The position numbers were made by a program, and so were the translations under genes. A DNA stretch of 64,000 bases from Amblyomma americanum (taxonomy: Eukaryota > Arthropoda > Arachnida > Ixodida > Ixodidae), in NCBI RefSeq assembly GCF_052857255.1, contig NC_135502.1:190777415-190841414 (forward strand), read 5' to 3'. Position 1 is the stretch's first letter. The number at the start of each line of letters is the position of its first letter. The notes under the pieces are model-generated. The model did no database searches. It saw only the letters and a program-made list of their open reading frames with translations, and had not been told where the DNA came from. Shown here piece after piece: positions 37,896 to 51,300 of the stretch.

Positions 37896-40800
37896 GCTGA
37901 TGCCATGTTGCTCGATTTTCCTTGTAGCGTCGTAACCCTGGGTATCACAGTAAATCAGCATTTTCAGGTCGCTGTCGTAAATGCAGGTGTTCACTCGAGC
38001 AATGCAGCCCGGTAGAACGAAGCCAAGAACCTAACCAAAAAGACGAAATGGTTCCTCAACATCACTTCGCTCAGGGTGCCACCATGCCCAGTGCGAAAGA
38101 ACGAAACGTGACTCGATTTAAAGCACTGTGACGTCAATGTTGCAGCAGAAGCAGATGTTACGCTGGGGGCCGCGAACAGTGGTGGATCGGTTCGACAGGT
38201 GCTGATGCCGTGTTGTTTGATGTTCCTTGTAGCCTCGTAACTCTCGGTAATACAGTAATTGAGCGTTTTCAGGTCGCTACCTTAATTGCAGGTGTTCACT
38301 CGAGTAATGCAGCCTGGTAGAAGGAAGCCAAGACCCCGAACCAAAAAGACGAAATGGTTCCTCAACATCACCTCGATCAGGGTGCCCCATGCCCAGTGCC
38401 AAAGAACGAAACGTGACTCGATTTAAAACAGTGTGACGACAATGCTGCAGTAGATGCCGATGTTACGCTGGGGCCATGAACAGTGGTGGATCGGTTCCAC
38501 AGGTGCTAATGCCGTGTTGCTCGATGTTCCTTGTAGCGTCGTAAATCTCGGTAATACAGTAATTCAGCGTTTTCAGGTCGCTGTCGTAAATGCAGGTGTT
38601 CACTCGAGCAATGCAGCCTGGTAGAACGAAGCCAAGAACCTGAAACAAAAAGACGAAATGGTTCCTCAACATCTCCTCGCTCAGAGTGCCACCATGCCCT
38701 GTGCCAAAGAACGAAACGTTACTCGATTTAAAGCAGTGTGACGTCATTGTTGCAGCAGCTGCCTATGTTACGCTGGTGGCCATGAACAGTGGTGGATCGG
38801 TTCCACCGGTGCTGATGCCGTGTTGCTCTATGTTCCTTGTAGCGTCGTAACTCTCGGTATTGCAGTAATTCAGCGTTTTCAGGTCGCTGTCGTAAATGCA
38901 GGTATTCAGTCGAACAATGCAGCCTGGTAGAACGAAGCCAAGCACCTCAACCAAAAAGACGAAATGGTTCCTCAACATCACCTCGCTCAGGGTGCCACCA
39001 CACCCAGTTCCTAAGAATGAAGCGGTAGTCGATTTATAGCAGTGTGACATCACTGTTGTAGCAGCGGCCGATGTTACGCTGAGGGCCGTGAACAGTGGTG
39101 AATCGGTTCCACAGGTGCTGATGCCGTGTTGCTCGATATTCGTTGTAGCGTCGCAACCCTCGGTATTACAATAAATAAGTGTTTTCAGGTCGCTGTCTTA
39201 AATGCAGGTGTTAATTCGAGCAATGCACTCTGGTAGAACGAAGCCAAGAACCTGAACCAAAAAGACGAAATGGTTCCTCAACATCACCTCGCTCAGAGTG
39301 CCACCATGCCCTGTGCCAAAGAACGAAACGTGACTCGATTTGAAAAAGTGTGACGTCATTGTTGCAGCAGCTGCCAATGTTACGCTGGTGGCCGTGAACA
39401 GTGGTGGATCGGTCCCACAGGTGCTGATGTCGTGTTGCTCGATGTTCCTTGTATCGTCGTAACTCTCGGTAATACAGCAATACAGCGTTTTCAGGTCGCT
39501 GTCGTAAATGCAGTTGTTCACTCGAGCAATGCAGCCTGGTAGAACGAATCCAAGAACCTAACCAAAAAGACGAAATGGTTCCTCAACATCACTTCGCTCA
39601 GGGTGCCACCATGCCCAGTGCGAAAGAATTAAACGTGACTCGATTTAAAGCACTGTGACGTCAATGTTGCAGCAGAAGCCGATGTTACTATGGGGATCGT
39701 GAACAGTGGTGGGTTGGTTCCACAGGCTCTGATGTCGTGTTCCTCGATGCTCCTTGTAGCGTCTTAACTCACGGTATTACAGTAACTCAGCGTTTTCAGG
39801 TAGCTGTCGTAAATACAGGTGTTCACTCGAGCAATGCAGCCTGGTAGAACGGAGCCACGAACCTGAGCCAAAAAGACGAAATGGCTCCTACACATTGCCT
39901 CGCTCAGAGTGCCACCATGCCTTGTGCCAAAGAACGAAACGTAACTCGATTTAAAGTAGTGTGACGTCAATCTTGCAGCAGATGCCGATGTTACCCTGGG
40001 GGCCGTGAACAGTGGTCGATCGGTTCCACAGGGGCTTATGCCGTGTTCTCGATGTTCCTTGTAGCGTCGTATCCTTGGGTATCACAGTAATTCAGCGTTT
40101 TCAGGTCGCTGTCTTAAATGCAGGTGTTCACTCGAGCAATACAGCCTGGTAGAACGAAGCCAAGAACCTGAACCAAAAGATGAAATGGTTCCTCAACATC
40201 ACCTCGCTTAGAGTGCCACCATGCCATGTGCCAAAGAACGAAACGTGACTCTATTTAAAGCAGTGTGACGCCAATTTTGCAGCAGCTGATTATGTTACGC
40301 TGGTGGCCGTGTACAGTGGTGGATCGGTTCCACCGGTGCTGATGCCGTGTTGCTCAATGTTCTTTGTAGGGTCGTAACTCTCACTATTACAGTAATTAAG
40401 CGTTTTAAATCCGCTGTCGCAAATGCAGGTGTTCAGTCGAGCAATGCAGCCTTGTAGAACGAAGCCAAGAACCTCAACCAAAAAGACGAAATGGTTCCTC
40501 AACATCACCTCGATCAGTGCACCACCATGCCCAGTGCCAAAGAACGAAACGTGACTCGATTTAAAACAGTGTGACGACAATGCTGTAGTAGATGCCGATG
40601 TTACACTGCGGCCATGAACAGTGGTGGATCGGTTCCACAGGTGCTGATGCCGTGTTGCTCGATGTTCCTTGTAGCGTCGTAGCTCTCGGTAATACAGTAA
40701 TTCAGCGTTTACAGGTCGCTGTCGTAAATGCAGGTGTTCAGTCGAGCAATGCAGCCTTGTAGAACGAAGCCAAGAACCTCAACCAAAAAGACGAAATGGT

Positions 40801-42590
40801 TCCTCAACATCACCTCGCTCAGGGTGCCACCACACCCAGTTCAAAAGAACTAAGCGTGACTAGATTTATTGCAGTGTGACGTCATGTTGCAGCAGCTGCC
40901 GATGTTATGCTGGGGCTCGTGAACAGTGGTGAATCGGTTAAACACATGCTGATGCCGTGTTGCTCGATTTTCCTTGTAGCGTCGTAACCCTCTGTGTTAC
41001 ACTAATTCAGTGTTTTCAGGTCGCTGTCTTAAATGCAGGTGTTCATTCGAGCAATGCAGCCTGGTAGAACGAAGCCAAGAACCTGAACCAAAAGACGAAA
41101 TGGTTCCTCAGCATCTCCTCGCTCAGAGTGCCACCATGCCCTGTGCCAAAGAACGAAACGTTACTCGATTTAAAGCAGTGTGACGTCATTGTTGCAGCAG
41201 CTGCCTATGTTACGCTGGTGGCCGTGAACAGTGGTGGATCGGTTCCACCGGTGCTGATGCCATGTTGCTCGATTTTCCTTGTAGCGTCGTACCCCTGGGT
41301 ATTACAGTAATTCAGCGTTTTCAGGTCGCTGTCCTAAATGCAGGTGTTCACTCGAGCAATGCAGCCTGGTAGAACGAAGCCAAGAACCTCAACCAAAAAG
41401 ACGAAATGGTTCCTCAACATCACCTCGATCAGTGCACCACCATGCCTAGTGCCAAAGAACGAAACGTGCCTCTATTTATAGCAGTGTGACGTCAATGTTG
41501 CAGCAGCTGCCGATGTTACGCTGGGGGACGTGAACAGTGGTGATTCGGTTCCACACGTGATGATGCCGTGTTGCTCGATGTTCGTTGTAGCGTCGTAACC
41601 ATCGGTATTACAGTAATTCAGCGTTTTCAGGTCACTGTCGTAAATACAGGTGTTCACTCGAGCAATGTAGCCTGGTAGAACGAAGCCAAGAACCTGAGCC
41701 AAAAAGACGAAATGGCTCCTACACATTGCCTCGCTCAGAGTGCCACCATGCCTTGTGCCAAAGAACGAAACGTAACTCGATTTAAAGTAGTGTGACGTCA
41801 ATGTTGCAGCAGATGCCGATGTTACGCTGGGAGCCGTGAACAGTGGTGGATCGGTTCCACAGGGGCTTATGCCGTGTTCTCGATGTTCCTTGTAGCGTCG
41901 TAACCCTGGGTATCACAGTAATTCATACGTTTTCATCTCGCTGTCTTAAATGCAGGTGTTCACTCGAGCAATGCAGCCTGGTAGAGCGAAGCCAAGAACC
42001 TGAACCAAAAGATGAAATGGTTCCTCACCATCACCACGCAAAGAGTGCCACCATGCCCTGTGCCAAAGAACGAAACGTGACTCGATTTAAAGCAGTGTGA
42101 CATCAATGTTGCAGCAGATGCTGATGTTACGCGGGGGGCCGCCAACAGTGGTGCATCGGTTCCACAGGTGCTGATGCCGTGTTGCTCGATGGTCTTTGTA
42201 GCGTAGTAACTCCCAGTATTACAGTAATTAAGCGTTTTAAATAAGCTGTCGTAAATGCAGGTGTTCAGTCGAGCAATGCAGCCTGGTAGAACGAAGCCAA
42301 GAAATTCAACCAAAAAGACGAAATGGTTCCACAACATCACCTCGATCAGTGCACCACCATGCCCAGTGCCAAAGAACGAAACGTGCCTCGATTTATAGCA
42401 GTGTGACGTCAATGTTGCAGCAGCTGCCGATGTTACGCTGGGGGACGTGAACAGTGGTGATTCGGTTCCACACGTGATGATGCCGTGTTGCTCGATGTTC
42501 CTTGTAGCGTCGTAACCATCGGTATTACAGTAATTCAGCGTTTCCAGGTCTCTGTCTTAAATGCAGGTATTCACTCGAGCAATGCAGGCT
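37896..42590. repeat. Mosaic third partial copy of the macro-repeat
   Basis: From about 37,896 the sequence follows copy 1 from 19,591 at an offset of 18,305, including both monomers deleted from copy 2. A tract at about 39,290-39,530 is replaced by a different monomer before identity resumes at GAATCCAAGAACC (about 39,546). After about 40,140 it becomes patchy, drawing on monomers like those at 15,775-16,150. It then follows 22,700-23,640 at an offset of 18,917, which is 612 bp (two monomers) more than before. It is more diverged than copies 1 and 2 are from each other. Confidence 0.75.
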
Positions 42591-43574
42591 GGTAGAACGA
42601 AACCAAGAACCTGAACCAATAAGTCGAAATGGTTCCTCAACATCACCTCGCTCAGGGCGCCACCATGCCCAGTGCCAAAGAACGAAACGTGACTCAATTT
42701 AAAGCAGTCTGACGTCAATGTTGCAGCAGATGCCGATGTTACGCTGGGGGCCGCGAACAGTGGTGAATTGGTTGCTTAGGTGCTGATGCCGTGTTGCTCG
42801 ATGTTACTTGTAGCGTCGTAACCATTGGTATTACAGTAACTCAGCGTTTTCAGGTCGCTGTCTTAAATGCAGGTGTTCACTCGAGCAATGCAGCCTGGTA
42901 GAGCGAAGCCAAGAACCTGAACCAAAAAGACGAAATGGTTCCTCAACTTGCCTCGCTCAGAGTGCCACCATGCCCTGTGCCAAAGAACGAAACGTAACTC
43001 GATTTAAAGTAGTGTGACGTCAATCTTGCAGCAGATGCCGATGTTACGCTGGGGGCCGTGAACAGTGGTGCATCTGTTCCACAGGTGCTGATGCCGTGTT
43101 GCTCGATGGTCTTTGTATCGTAGTAACTCTCAGTATTACAGTAATTAAGCGTTTTAAATATAAGCTGTCATAAATGCAGGTGTTCAGTCGAGCAATGCAG
43201 CCTGGTAGAACGAAGCCAAAAAATTCAACCAAAAAGACGAAATGGTTCCTCAACATCACCTCGATCAGTGCACCACCATGCCCAGTGCCAAAGAACGAAA
43301 CGTGCCTCGATTTATAGCAGTGTGACGTCAATGTTGCAGCAGCTGCCGATGTTACGCTGGGGGACGTGAACAGTGGTGATTCGGTTCCACACGTGATGAT
43401 GCCGTGTTGCTCGATGTTCCTTGTAGCGTCGTAACCATCGGTATTACAGTAATTCAGCGTTTCCAGGTCTCTGTCTTAAATGCAGGTATTCACTCGAGCA
43501 ATGCAGCCTGGTAGTACGAAGCCAAGAACCTGAACCAAAAAGACGAAATCGTTCCTCAACATCTCGCTCAGATT
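42591..43574. repeat. B-type monomers including a ~919-bp (3-monomer) duplication
   Basis: The monomers at about 43,065-43,484 repeat those at about 42,146-42,565 at an offset of about 919 bp, three monomer lengths. A small insertion is present in the second copy at about 43,158 (AAATATAAGCTG, against AAATAAGCTG at 42,239). The flanking monomers are of the TTGCAGCAGATGCCG type. No gene was seen. Confidence 0.75.
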
Positions 43575-46340
43575 GCCACCATGCCCTGTGCCAAAGAACG
43601 AAACGTGACTCGATTTAAAGCAGTGTGTCGTCAATGTTGCAGCAGATGCCGATGCTACGCTGGGGGCCGTGAACAGTGGTGGATCGGTTCCACAGGTGCT
43701 GATGCCGTGTTGCTCGATGTCCCTTGTAGCCTCGTAACTGTCGATAATACAGTAATTCAGCGTTTTCTGGTCGCTGTCGTAAATGCAAGTGTTCACTCGA
43801 GCAATGCAGCCTTGTAGAACGAAGCCAAGAACCTGTACCAAAAAGACGAAATGGTTCCTCAAGATCACCTCTCTCAGGGTGCAACCACGCCCAGTTCAAA
43901 AGAACGAAGCGTGACTAGATTTATAGCAGTGCGACGTCAATGTTTCAGCAGCTGCCGATGTTACGCTGGAGGACGTGAAACGTGGTGAATCGGTTCCACA
44001 CGTGCTGATGCCATGTTGCTCTATGTTCCCTGTAGCGTCGTAACTGTCGGTAATACAGTAATGCAGCGTTTTCAGGTCGCTGTCGTAAATGCAGGTGTTC
44101 ACTTGAGCAATGCAGCCTGGTAGAACGAAGCCAAGAACCTCAACCAAAAAAACGAAATGGTTCCTCAACACCACCTTTCTCAGGGTTCAACCATGCCCAG
44201 TTCAAAAGAACGAATTGTGAACAGATTTATAGCAGTGTGAGGTCAATGTTCCAGCAGCTGCCGATGTTATGCTGGAGGACGTGAACAGTGGTGAATCGGT
44301 TCCACACGTGCTGATGCCGTGTTGCTCGATGTTCCCTGTAGCGTCGTAACTCCGTAATACAGTATTTCAGCGTTTTCAGTTAGCTGTTGTAAATGCAGGA
44401 GTTCACTCGAGCAATGCAGCCTGGTAGAACGAAGCCAAGAACCTGTACCAAAAAGACTAAATGGTTCCTTAACATCATCTCGATCAGGGTGCCACCGCGC
44501 CCAGTGTCAAAGAACGAAACGTGACTCGATATAAAGCTGTGTGACGTCAATGTTGCAGCAGATGCCGATGTTACGCTGGGGGCCGTGAACAGTGGTGGAT
44601 CGGTTCCCCAGGTGCTGATGCCGTGTTGTTCGAGGTTCCTTGTAGAGTCGTACCCCTCGGTATTACTGTAATTCAGTGTTTTCAGGTCGCTGTCTTAAAT
44701 GCAGTTGTTCACTCGAGCAGTGCAGCCTCCTAGAACGAAGCCAAGAACCTGAACGAAAAAGACGAAATGGTTCCTCAACATCGCCTCGCTCAGAGTGCCA
44801 CCATGTCCTGTGCCAAAGAACGAAACGTGACTCGATTTAAAGCAGTGAGACGTCAATGTTGCAGCAGATGCCGATGTTACGCTGGGGGCCGTGAACAGTG
44901 GTGGATCGGTTCCACAGGTGCTGATGCCGTGTTGCTCGATGTCCCTTGTAGCCTCGTAACTGTCGATAATACAGTAATTCAGCGTTTTCTGGTCGCTGTC
45001 GTAAATGCAAGTGTTCACTCGAGCAATGCAGCCTTGTAGAACGAAGCCAAGAACCTGTACCAAAAAGACGAAATGGTTCCTCAAGATCACCTCTCTCAGG
45101 GTGCAACCACGCCCAGTTCAAAAGAACGAAGCGTGACTAGATTTATAGCAGTGCGACGTCAATGTTTCAGCAGCTGCCGATGTTACGCTGGAGGACGTGA
45201 AACGTGGTGAATCGATTCCACACGTGCTGATGCCATGTTGCTCTATGTTCCCTGTAGCGTCGTAACTGTCGGTAATACAGTAATGCAGCGTTTTCAGGTC
45301 GCTGTCGTAAATGCAGGTGTTCACTTGAGCAATGCAGCCTGGTAGAACGAAGCCAAGAACCTCAACCAAAAAAACGAAATGGTTCCTCAACACCACCTTT
45401 CTCAGGGTTCAACCATGCCCAGTTCAAAAGAACGAATTGTGAACAGATTTATAGCAGTGTGAGGTCAATGTTCCAGCAGCTGCCGATGTTATGCTGGAGG
45501 ACGTGAACAGTGGTGAATCGGTTCCACACGTGCTGATGCCGTGTTGCTCGATGTTCCCTGTAGCGTCGTAACTCCGTAATACAGTATTTCAGCGTTTTCA
45601 GTTAGCTGTTGTAAATGCAGGAGTTCACTCGAGCAATGCAGCCTGGTAGAACGAAGCCAAGAACCTGTACCAAAAAGACTAAATGGTTCCTTAACATCAT
45701 CTCGATCAGGGTGCCACCGCGCCCAGTGTCAAAGAACGAAACGTGACTCGATATAAAGCTGTGTGACGTCAATGTTGCAGCAGATGCCGATGTTACGCTG
45801 GGGGCCGTGAACAGTGGTGGATCGGTTCCCCAGGTGCTGATGCCGTGTTGTTCGAGGTTCCTTGTAGAGTCGTACCCCTCGGTATTACTGTAATTCAGTG
45901 TTTTCAGGTCGCTGTCTTAAATGCAGTTGTTCACTCGAGCAGTGCAGCCTCCTAGAACGAAGCCAAGAACCTGAACGAAAAAGACGAAATGGTTCCTCAA
46001 CATCGCCTCGCTCAGAGTGCCACCATGTCCTGTGCCAAAGAACGAAACGTGACTCGATTTAAAGCAGTGAGACGTCAATGTTGCAGCAGATGCCGATGTT
46101 ACGCTGGGGGCCGTGAACAGTGGTGGATCGGTTCCACAGGTGCTGATGCCGTGTTGCTCGATGTCCCTTGTAGCCTCGTAACTGTCAATAATACAGTAAT
46201 TCAGCGTTTTCAGGTCGCTGTCGTAAATGCAGGTGTTCACTCGAGCAATGCAGCCTTGTAGAACGAAGCCAAGAACCTGTACCAAAAAGAGGAAATGGTT
46301 CCTCAAGATCACCTCTCTCAGGGTGCAACCACGCCCAGTT
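43575..46340. repeat. Higher-order array, 4-monomer unit of 1,222 bp, ~2.3 copies
   Basis: An ordered set of four monomers recurs at an exact 1,222-bp offset. The TTCTGGTCGCTGTC variant lies at about 43,763 and 44,985. The GTGAAACGTGGTGAATCG variant lies at about 43,975 and 45,197. The GAATTGTGAACAG variant lies at about 44,212 and 45,434. The TTCACTCGAGCAGTGCAGCCTCCTAG variant at about 44,707 recurs at about 45,929. The third copy begins at about 46,020 and departs after about 46,340. Copies two and three match closely; copy one differs at its left edge (about 43,550-43,600). Confidence 0.88.
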
Positions 46341-46986
46341 CAAAAGAACGAAGCGTGACTAGATTTATAGCAGTGCGACGTCAATGTTCCAGCAGCTGCC
46401 GATGTTACGCTGGAGGACGTGGTAAAAGTGGTGAATCGGTTCCACACGTGCTGATGCCGTGTTGCTCTATGTTCCTTGTAGCGTCGTAACCCTTGGTATT
46501 ACAGTATTTCAGCGTTATCAGGTCGCTGTCTTAAATGCAGGTGTTCACTCGAGCAATGCAGCCTGGTAGAACAAAGCCAAGAACCTGTACCAAAAAGACG
46601 AAATGGTTCCTCAAGATCACCTCTCTCAGGGTGCAACCACGCCCAGTTCAAAAGAACGAAGCGTGACTAGATTTATAGAAGTGCGACGTCAATGTTCCAG
46701 CAGCTGCCGATGTTACGCTAGGGGCCGTGAACAGTGGTGGATCGGTTCCACGGGTGCTGATGCCGTGTTGCTCGATGTTCCTTGTAGCGTCGTAACTCTC
46801 AGTAATACAGTATTTCAGCGTTTTCAGTTAGCTGCGTAAATGCAGGTGTTCACTCGAGCAATGCTGCCTGGTAGAACGAAGCCAAGAACCTGAACCAAAA
46901 AGATGAAATGGTTCCTCAACATAACCTCTCTCAGGGTTCAACCACGCCCAGATCAAAAGAACGAAGCGTGACAAGATTTATAGCAG
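46341..46986. repeat. A-type satellite monomers
   Basis: About two monomers link the 4-monomer array to the segment duplicated from the window start. One monomer carries a small insertion (GACGTGGTAAAAGTGG at about 46,417). No gene was seen. Confidence 0.8.
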
Positions 46987-48307
46987 TGTGACGTCAATGT
47001 TCCAGCAGCTGCCGATGTTACGCTGGAGGACGTGAACAGAGGTGAATCGGTTCCACACGTGCTGATGCCGTGTTGCTCGATGTTCCCTGTAGCGTCGTAA
47101 CTCTCCGTAATACAGTATTTCAGCGTTTTCAGTTAGCTGTCATAAATTCAGGTGTTCACTCGAGCAATGCAGCCTGGTAGAATGAAGCCAAGAACCTGAA
47201 CCAAAAAGACGAAATGGTTTCTCAAAATCACCTCGCTCAGAGTGCCACCATGCCTTGTGATAAAGAACGAAACGTGACTCGATTTAAAGAAGTGTGACGT
47301 CAATGTTCCAGCAGCTGCCGAAGTTACGCTGGGGGCCGTGAACAGTGGTGGATCGGTTCCACAGGTGCTGATGCCGTGTTGCTCGATGTCCCTTGCAGCG
47401 TCGTAACTGTCGATAATACAGTAATTCAGCGGTTTCAGGTCGCTGTCGTAAATGCAGGTGTTCACTCGAGCAATGCAGCCTGGTAGAACGAAGCCAAGAA
47501 CCTGTACCAAAAAGACGAAATGGTTCCTCAAGATCACCTGTCTCAGGGTGCAACCACGCCCAGTTCAAAAGAACGAAGCGTGACTAGATTTATAGCAGTG
47601 CGACGTCAATGTTCCAGAAGCTGCCGATGTTACGCTGGAGGAGGTGAACAGTGGTGAATCGGTTCCACACGTGCTGATGCCGTGTTGCTCTATGTTCCTT
47701 GTAGCATCGAAACCCTTGGTATTACAGTAATTCAGCGTTATCAGGTCGCTGTCTTAAATGCAGGTGTTCACTCGAGCAATGCAGCCTGGTAGAATGAAGC
47801 CAAGAACCTGAACCAAAAAGACGAAATGGTTTCTCAAAATCCCCTCGCTCAGAGTGCCACCATGCCTTGTGATAAAGAACGAAACGTGACTCGATTTAAA
47901 GAAGTGTTACGTCAATGTTCCAGCAGCTGCCGATGTTACGCTGGAGGACGTGAACAGTGGTGAATCGGTTCCACACGTGCTGATGCCGTGTTGCTCGATG
48001 TTCCCTGTAGCGTCGTAACTCTCCGTAATACAGTATTTCAGCGTTTTCAGTTAGCTGTCATAAATTCAGGTGTTCACTCGAGCAATGCAGCCTGGTAGAA
48101 TGAAGCCAAGAACCTGAACCAAAAAGACGAAATGGTTTCTCAAAATCACCTCGCTCAGAGTGCCACCATGCCTTGTGATAAAGAACGAAACGTGACTCGA
48201 TTTAAAGAAGTGTGACGTCAATGTTCCAGCAGCTGACGAAGTTACGCTGGGGGCCGTGAACATTGGTGGATCGGTTCCACAGGTGCTGATGCCGTGTTGC
48301 TCGATGT
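46987..48307. repeat. Far copy of segment 1-1,321
   Basis: This segment matches 1-1,321 at an offset of 46,986 over about 4.3 monomers, including the CATAAATTCAGG and TTACGTC variants. A few differences are visible, for example AGAAGCTGCC near 47,616 against AGCAGCTGCC near 630. Such long identity between the two A-rich domains suggests either duplication of a larger block or ongoing exchange. It could also come from mis-joined reads in a repetitive assembly. Confidence 0.85.
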
Positions 48308-51300
48308 TCCTTGTAGCGTCGTAACTCTCGGTAATACAGTAATTCAGCGTTTTCAGGTCGCTGTCGTAAATACAGGTGTTCACTCGAGCAATGCAGCCTG
48401 GTAGAACGAAGCCAAGAACCTGTACCAAAAAGACGAAATGGTTCCTCAAGATCACCTCTCTCAGGGTGCAACCACGCCCAGTTCAAAAGAACGAAGCGTG
48501 ACTAGATTTATAGCAGTGCGACGTCAATGTTCCAGCAGCTGCCGATGTTACGCTGGAGGACGTGAACAGTGGTGAATCGGTTCCACACGTGCTGATGCCG
48601 TGTTGCTCTATGTTCCTTGTAGCGTCGTAACCCTTGGTATTACAGTAATTCAGCGTTATCAGGTCGCTGTCTTAATTGCAGGTGTTCACTCGAGCAATGC
48701 AGCCTGGTAGAACGAAGCCAAGAACCTGAACCAAAAAGACGAAATGGTTCCTCAACACCACCTCGCTTAGAGTGCCACCATGCCTTGTGCAAAAGAACGA
48801 AACGTGACTCGATTTAAAGCAGTGTGACGTCAATGTTGCAGCAGATGCCGATGTTACGCTGGAGGATGTGAACAGTGGAGGATCGGTTCCACACGTGCTG
48901 ATGCCGTGTTTCTTCGATGTTCTTTGTAGCGTCGTAACTCTCGGTAATACAGTAGTTCAGCGTTTTCAGGTCGCTGTCGTAAATGCAGGTGTTCTCTCGA
49001 GCAATGCAGCCTTGTAGAAGGAAGACAAGAACCTGTACCAAAAAGACTAAATGGTTCCATAATATCATCTCGCTCAGGGTTCAACCACGCCCAGTTCAAA
49101 AGAACGAAGCGTGACTAGATTTATAGCAGTGTGATGTCAATGTTCCAGCAGCTGCCGATGTTACGCTGGAGGACGTGAACAGTGGTGAATCGGTTCCACA
49201 CGTGCTGATGGCGTGTTGCTCGATGTTCCCTGTAGCATCGTAACTCTCCGTAATACAGTATTTCAGCGTTTTCAGTTAGCTGTCATAAATGCAGGTGTTC
49301 ACTCGAGCAATGCAGCCTGGTAGAATGAAGCCAAGAACCTGAACCAAAAAGACGAAATGGTTTCTCAAAATCACCTCGCTCAGAGTGCCACCATGCCTTG
49401 TGCCAAAGAACGAAACGTGACTCGATTTAAAGAAGTGTGACGTCAATGTTCCAGCAGCTGCCGAAGTTACGCTGGGGACCGTGAACAGTGGTGGATCGGT
49501 TCCACAGGTGCTGATGCCGTGTTGCTCGATGTCCCTTGCAGCGTCGTAACTGTCGATAATACAGTAATTCAGCGTTATCAGGTCGCTGTCTTAAATGCAG
49601 GTGTTCACTCGAGCAGTGGAGCCTGGTAGAACGAAGCCAAGAACCTGAAAAAAAAAGACGAAATGGTTCCTCAACATCCCCTCACTCAGAGTGCCACCAT
49701 GCCCAGTGCCAAAGAACGAAGCGTGACTCGATTTATTGGATTATGACGTCAATGTTGCAGCAGCTGCCGATGTTACTATGGGGATCTTGAACAGTGGTGG
49801 GTGGGTTCCACAGGTGCTGATACCGTGTTCCTCGAAGCTCCTTGTAGCGTCGCAACTCTCGGTATTAGAGTAATTCAGCGTTTTCAGGTCGCTGTCGTAA
49901 ATGCAGGTGTTCACTCGAGCAGTGCAGCCTCGTAGAACGAAGCCAAGAACCTGAACCAAAAAGACGAAATGGTTCCTCAACATCGCCTCGCTCAGAGTGC
50001 CACCATGTCCTGTGCCAAAGAACGAAACGTGACTCGATTTAAAGCAGTGTGACGTCACTGTTGCAGCAGATGCCGATGTTACGCTGGGGGCCGTGAACAG
50101 TGGTAGACCGGTTCCACAGGTGCTGATGCCGTGTTGCTCGATGTCCCTTGTAGCGTCGAAACTGTCGATATTACAGTAATTCAGCGTTTTCAGTTAGCTG
50201 TCATAAATGCAGGTGTTCACTCGAGCAATGCAGCCTGGTAGAACGAAGCCAAGAACCTTAACCAAAAAGACGAAACGGTTCCTCCACATCACCTGGCTCA
50301 GAGTGCCAACATGCCTTGTGCCAAAGAACGATGTGTGACTAGATTTATAGCAGTGCGACGTCAATGTTCCAGCAGCTGCCGATGTTACGCTGGAGGACGT
50401 GAACAGTGGTGAATCGGTTCCACACGTGCTGATGCCGTGTTGCTCTATGTTCCTTGTAGCGCCGAAACCCTTGGTAATACAGTAATTCAGCGTTATCAGG
50501 TCGCTGTCTTAAATGCAGGTTTTCACTCGAGCAATGCAGCCTGGTAGAACGAAGCCAAGAACCTGAACCAAAAAGACAAAATGGTTCCTCAACATCCCCT
50601 CACTCAGGGTACCACCATGTCCAGTGCCAAAGAACGAAGCGTGGCTCGATTTAATGGAGTATGACGTCAATGTTACAGCAGCTGCCGATGGTACTATGGG
50701 GATCTTGAACAGTGGTGGATCGGTTCCACAGGTGCTGATGCCGTGTTGCTCGATGTTCCTTGTAGCTTCGTAACTCTCAGTAATACAGTATTTCAGCGTT
50801 TTCAGTTAGCTGCGTAAATGCAGGTGTTCACTCGAGCAATGCTGCCTGGTAGAACGAAGCCAAGAACCTGAACCAAAAAGATGAAATGGTTCCTCAACAT
50901 AACCTCTCTCAGGGTTCAACCACTCCCAGTTCAAAAGAACGAAGCGTGACTAGATTTATAGCAGTGTGACGTCAATGTTCCAGCAGCTGCCGATGTTACG
51001 CTGGAGGACGTGAACAGTGGTGCATCGGTTCTACACGTGCTGATGCCGTGTTGCTCGATGTTCCCTGTAGCGTAGTAACTCTCCGTAATACAGTATTTCA
51101 GCGTTTTCAGTTAGCTGTCATAAATGCAGGTGTTCACTCGAGCAATTCAGCCTGGTAGAATGAAGCCAAGAACCTGAACCAAAAAGACGAAATGGTTTCT
51201 CAAAATCACCTCGCTCAGAGTGCCACCATGCCTTGTGATAAAGAACGAAACGTGACTCGATTTAAAGAAGTGTGACGTCAATGTTCCAGCAGCTGCCGAA

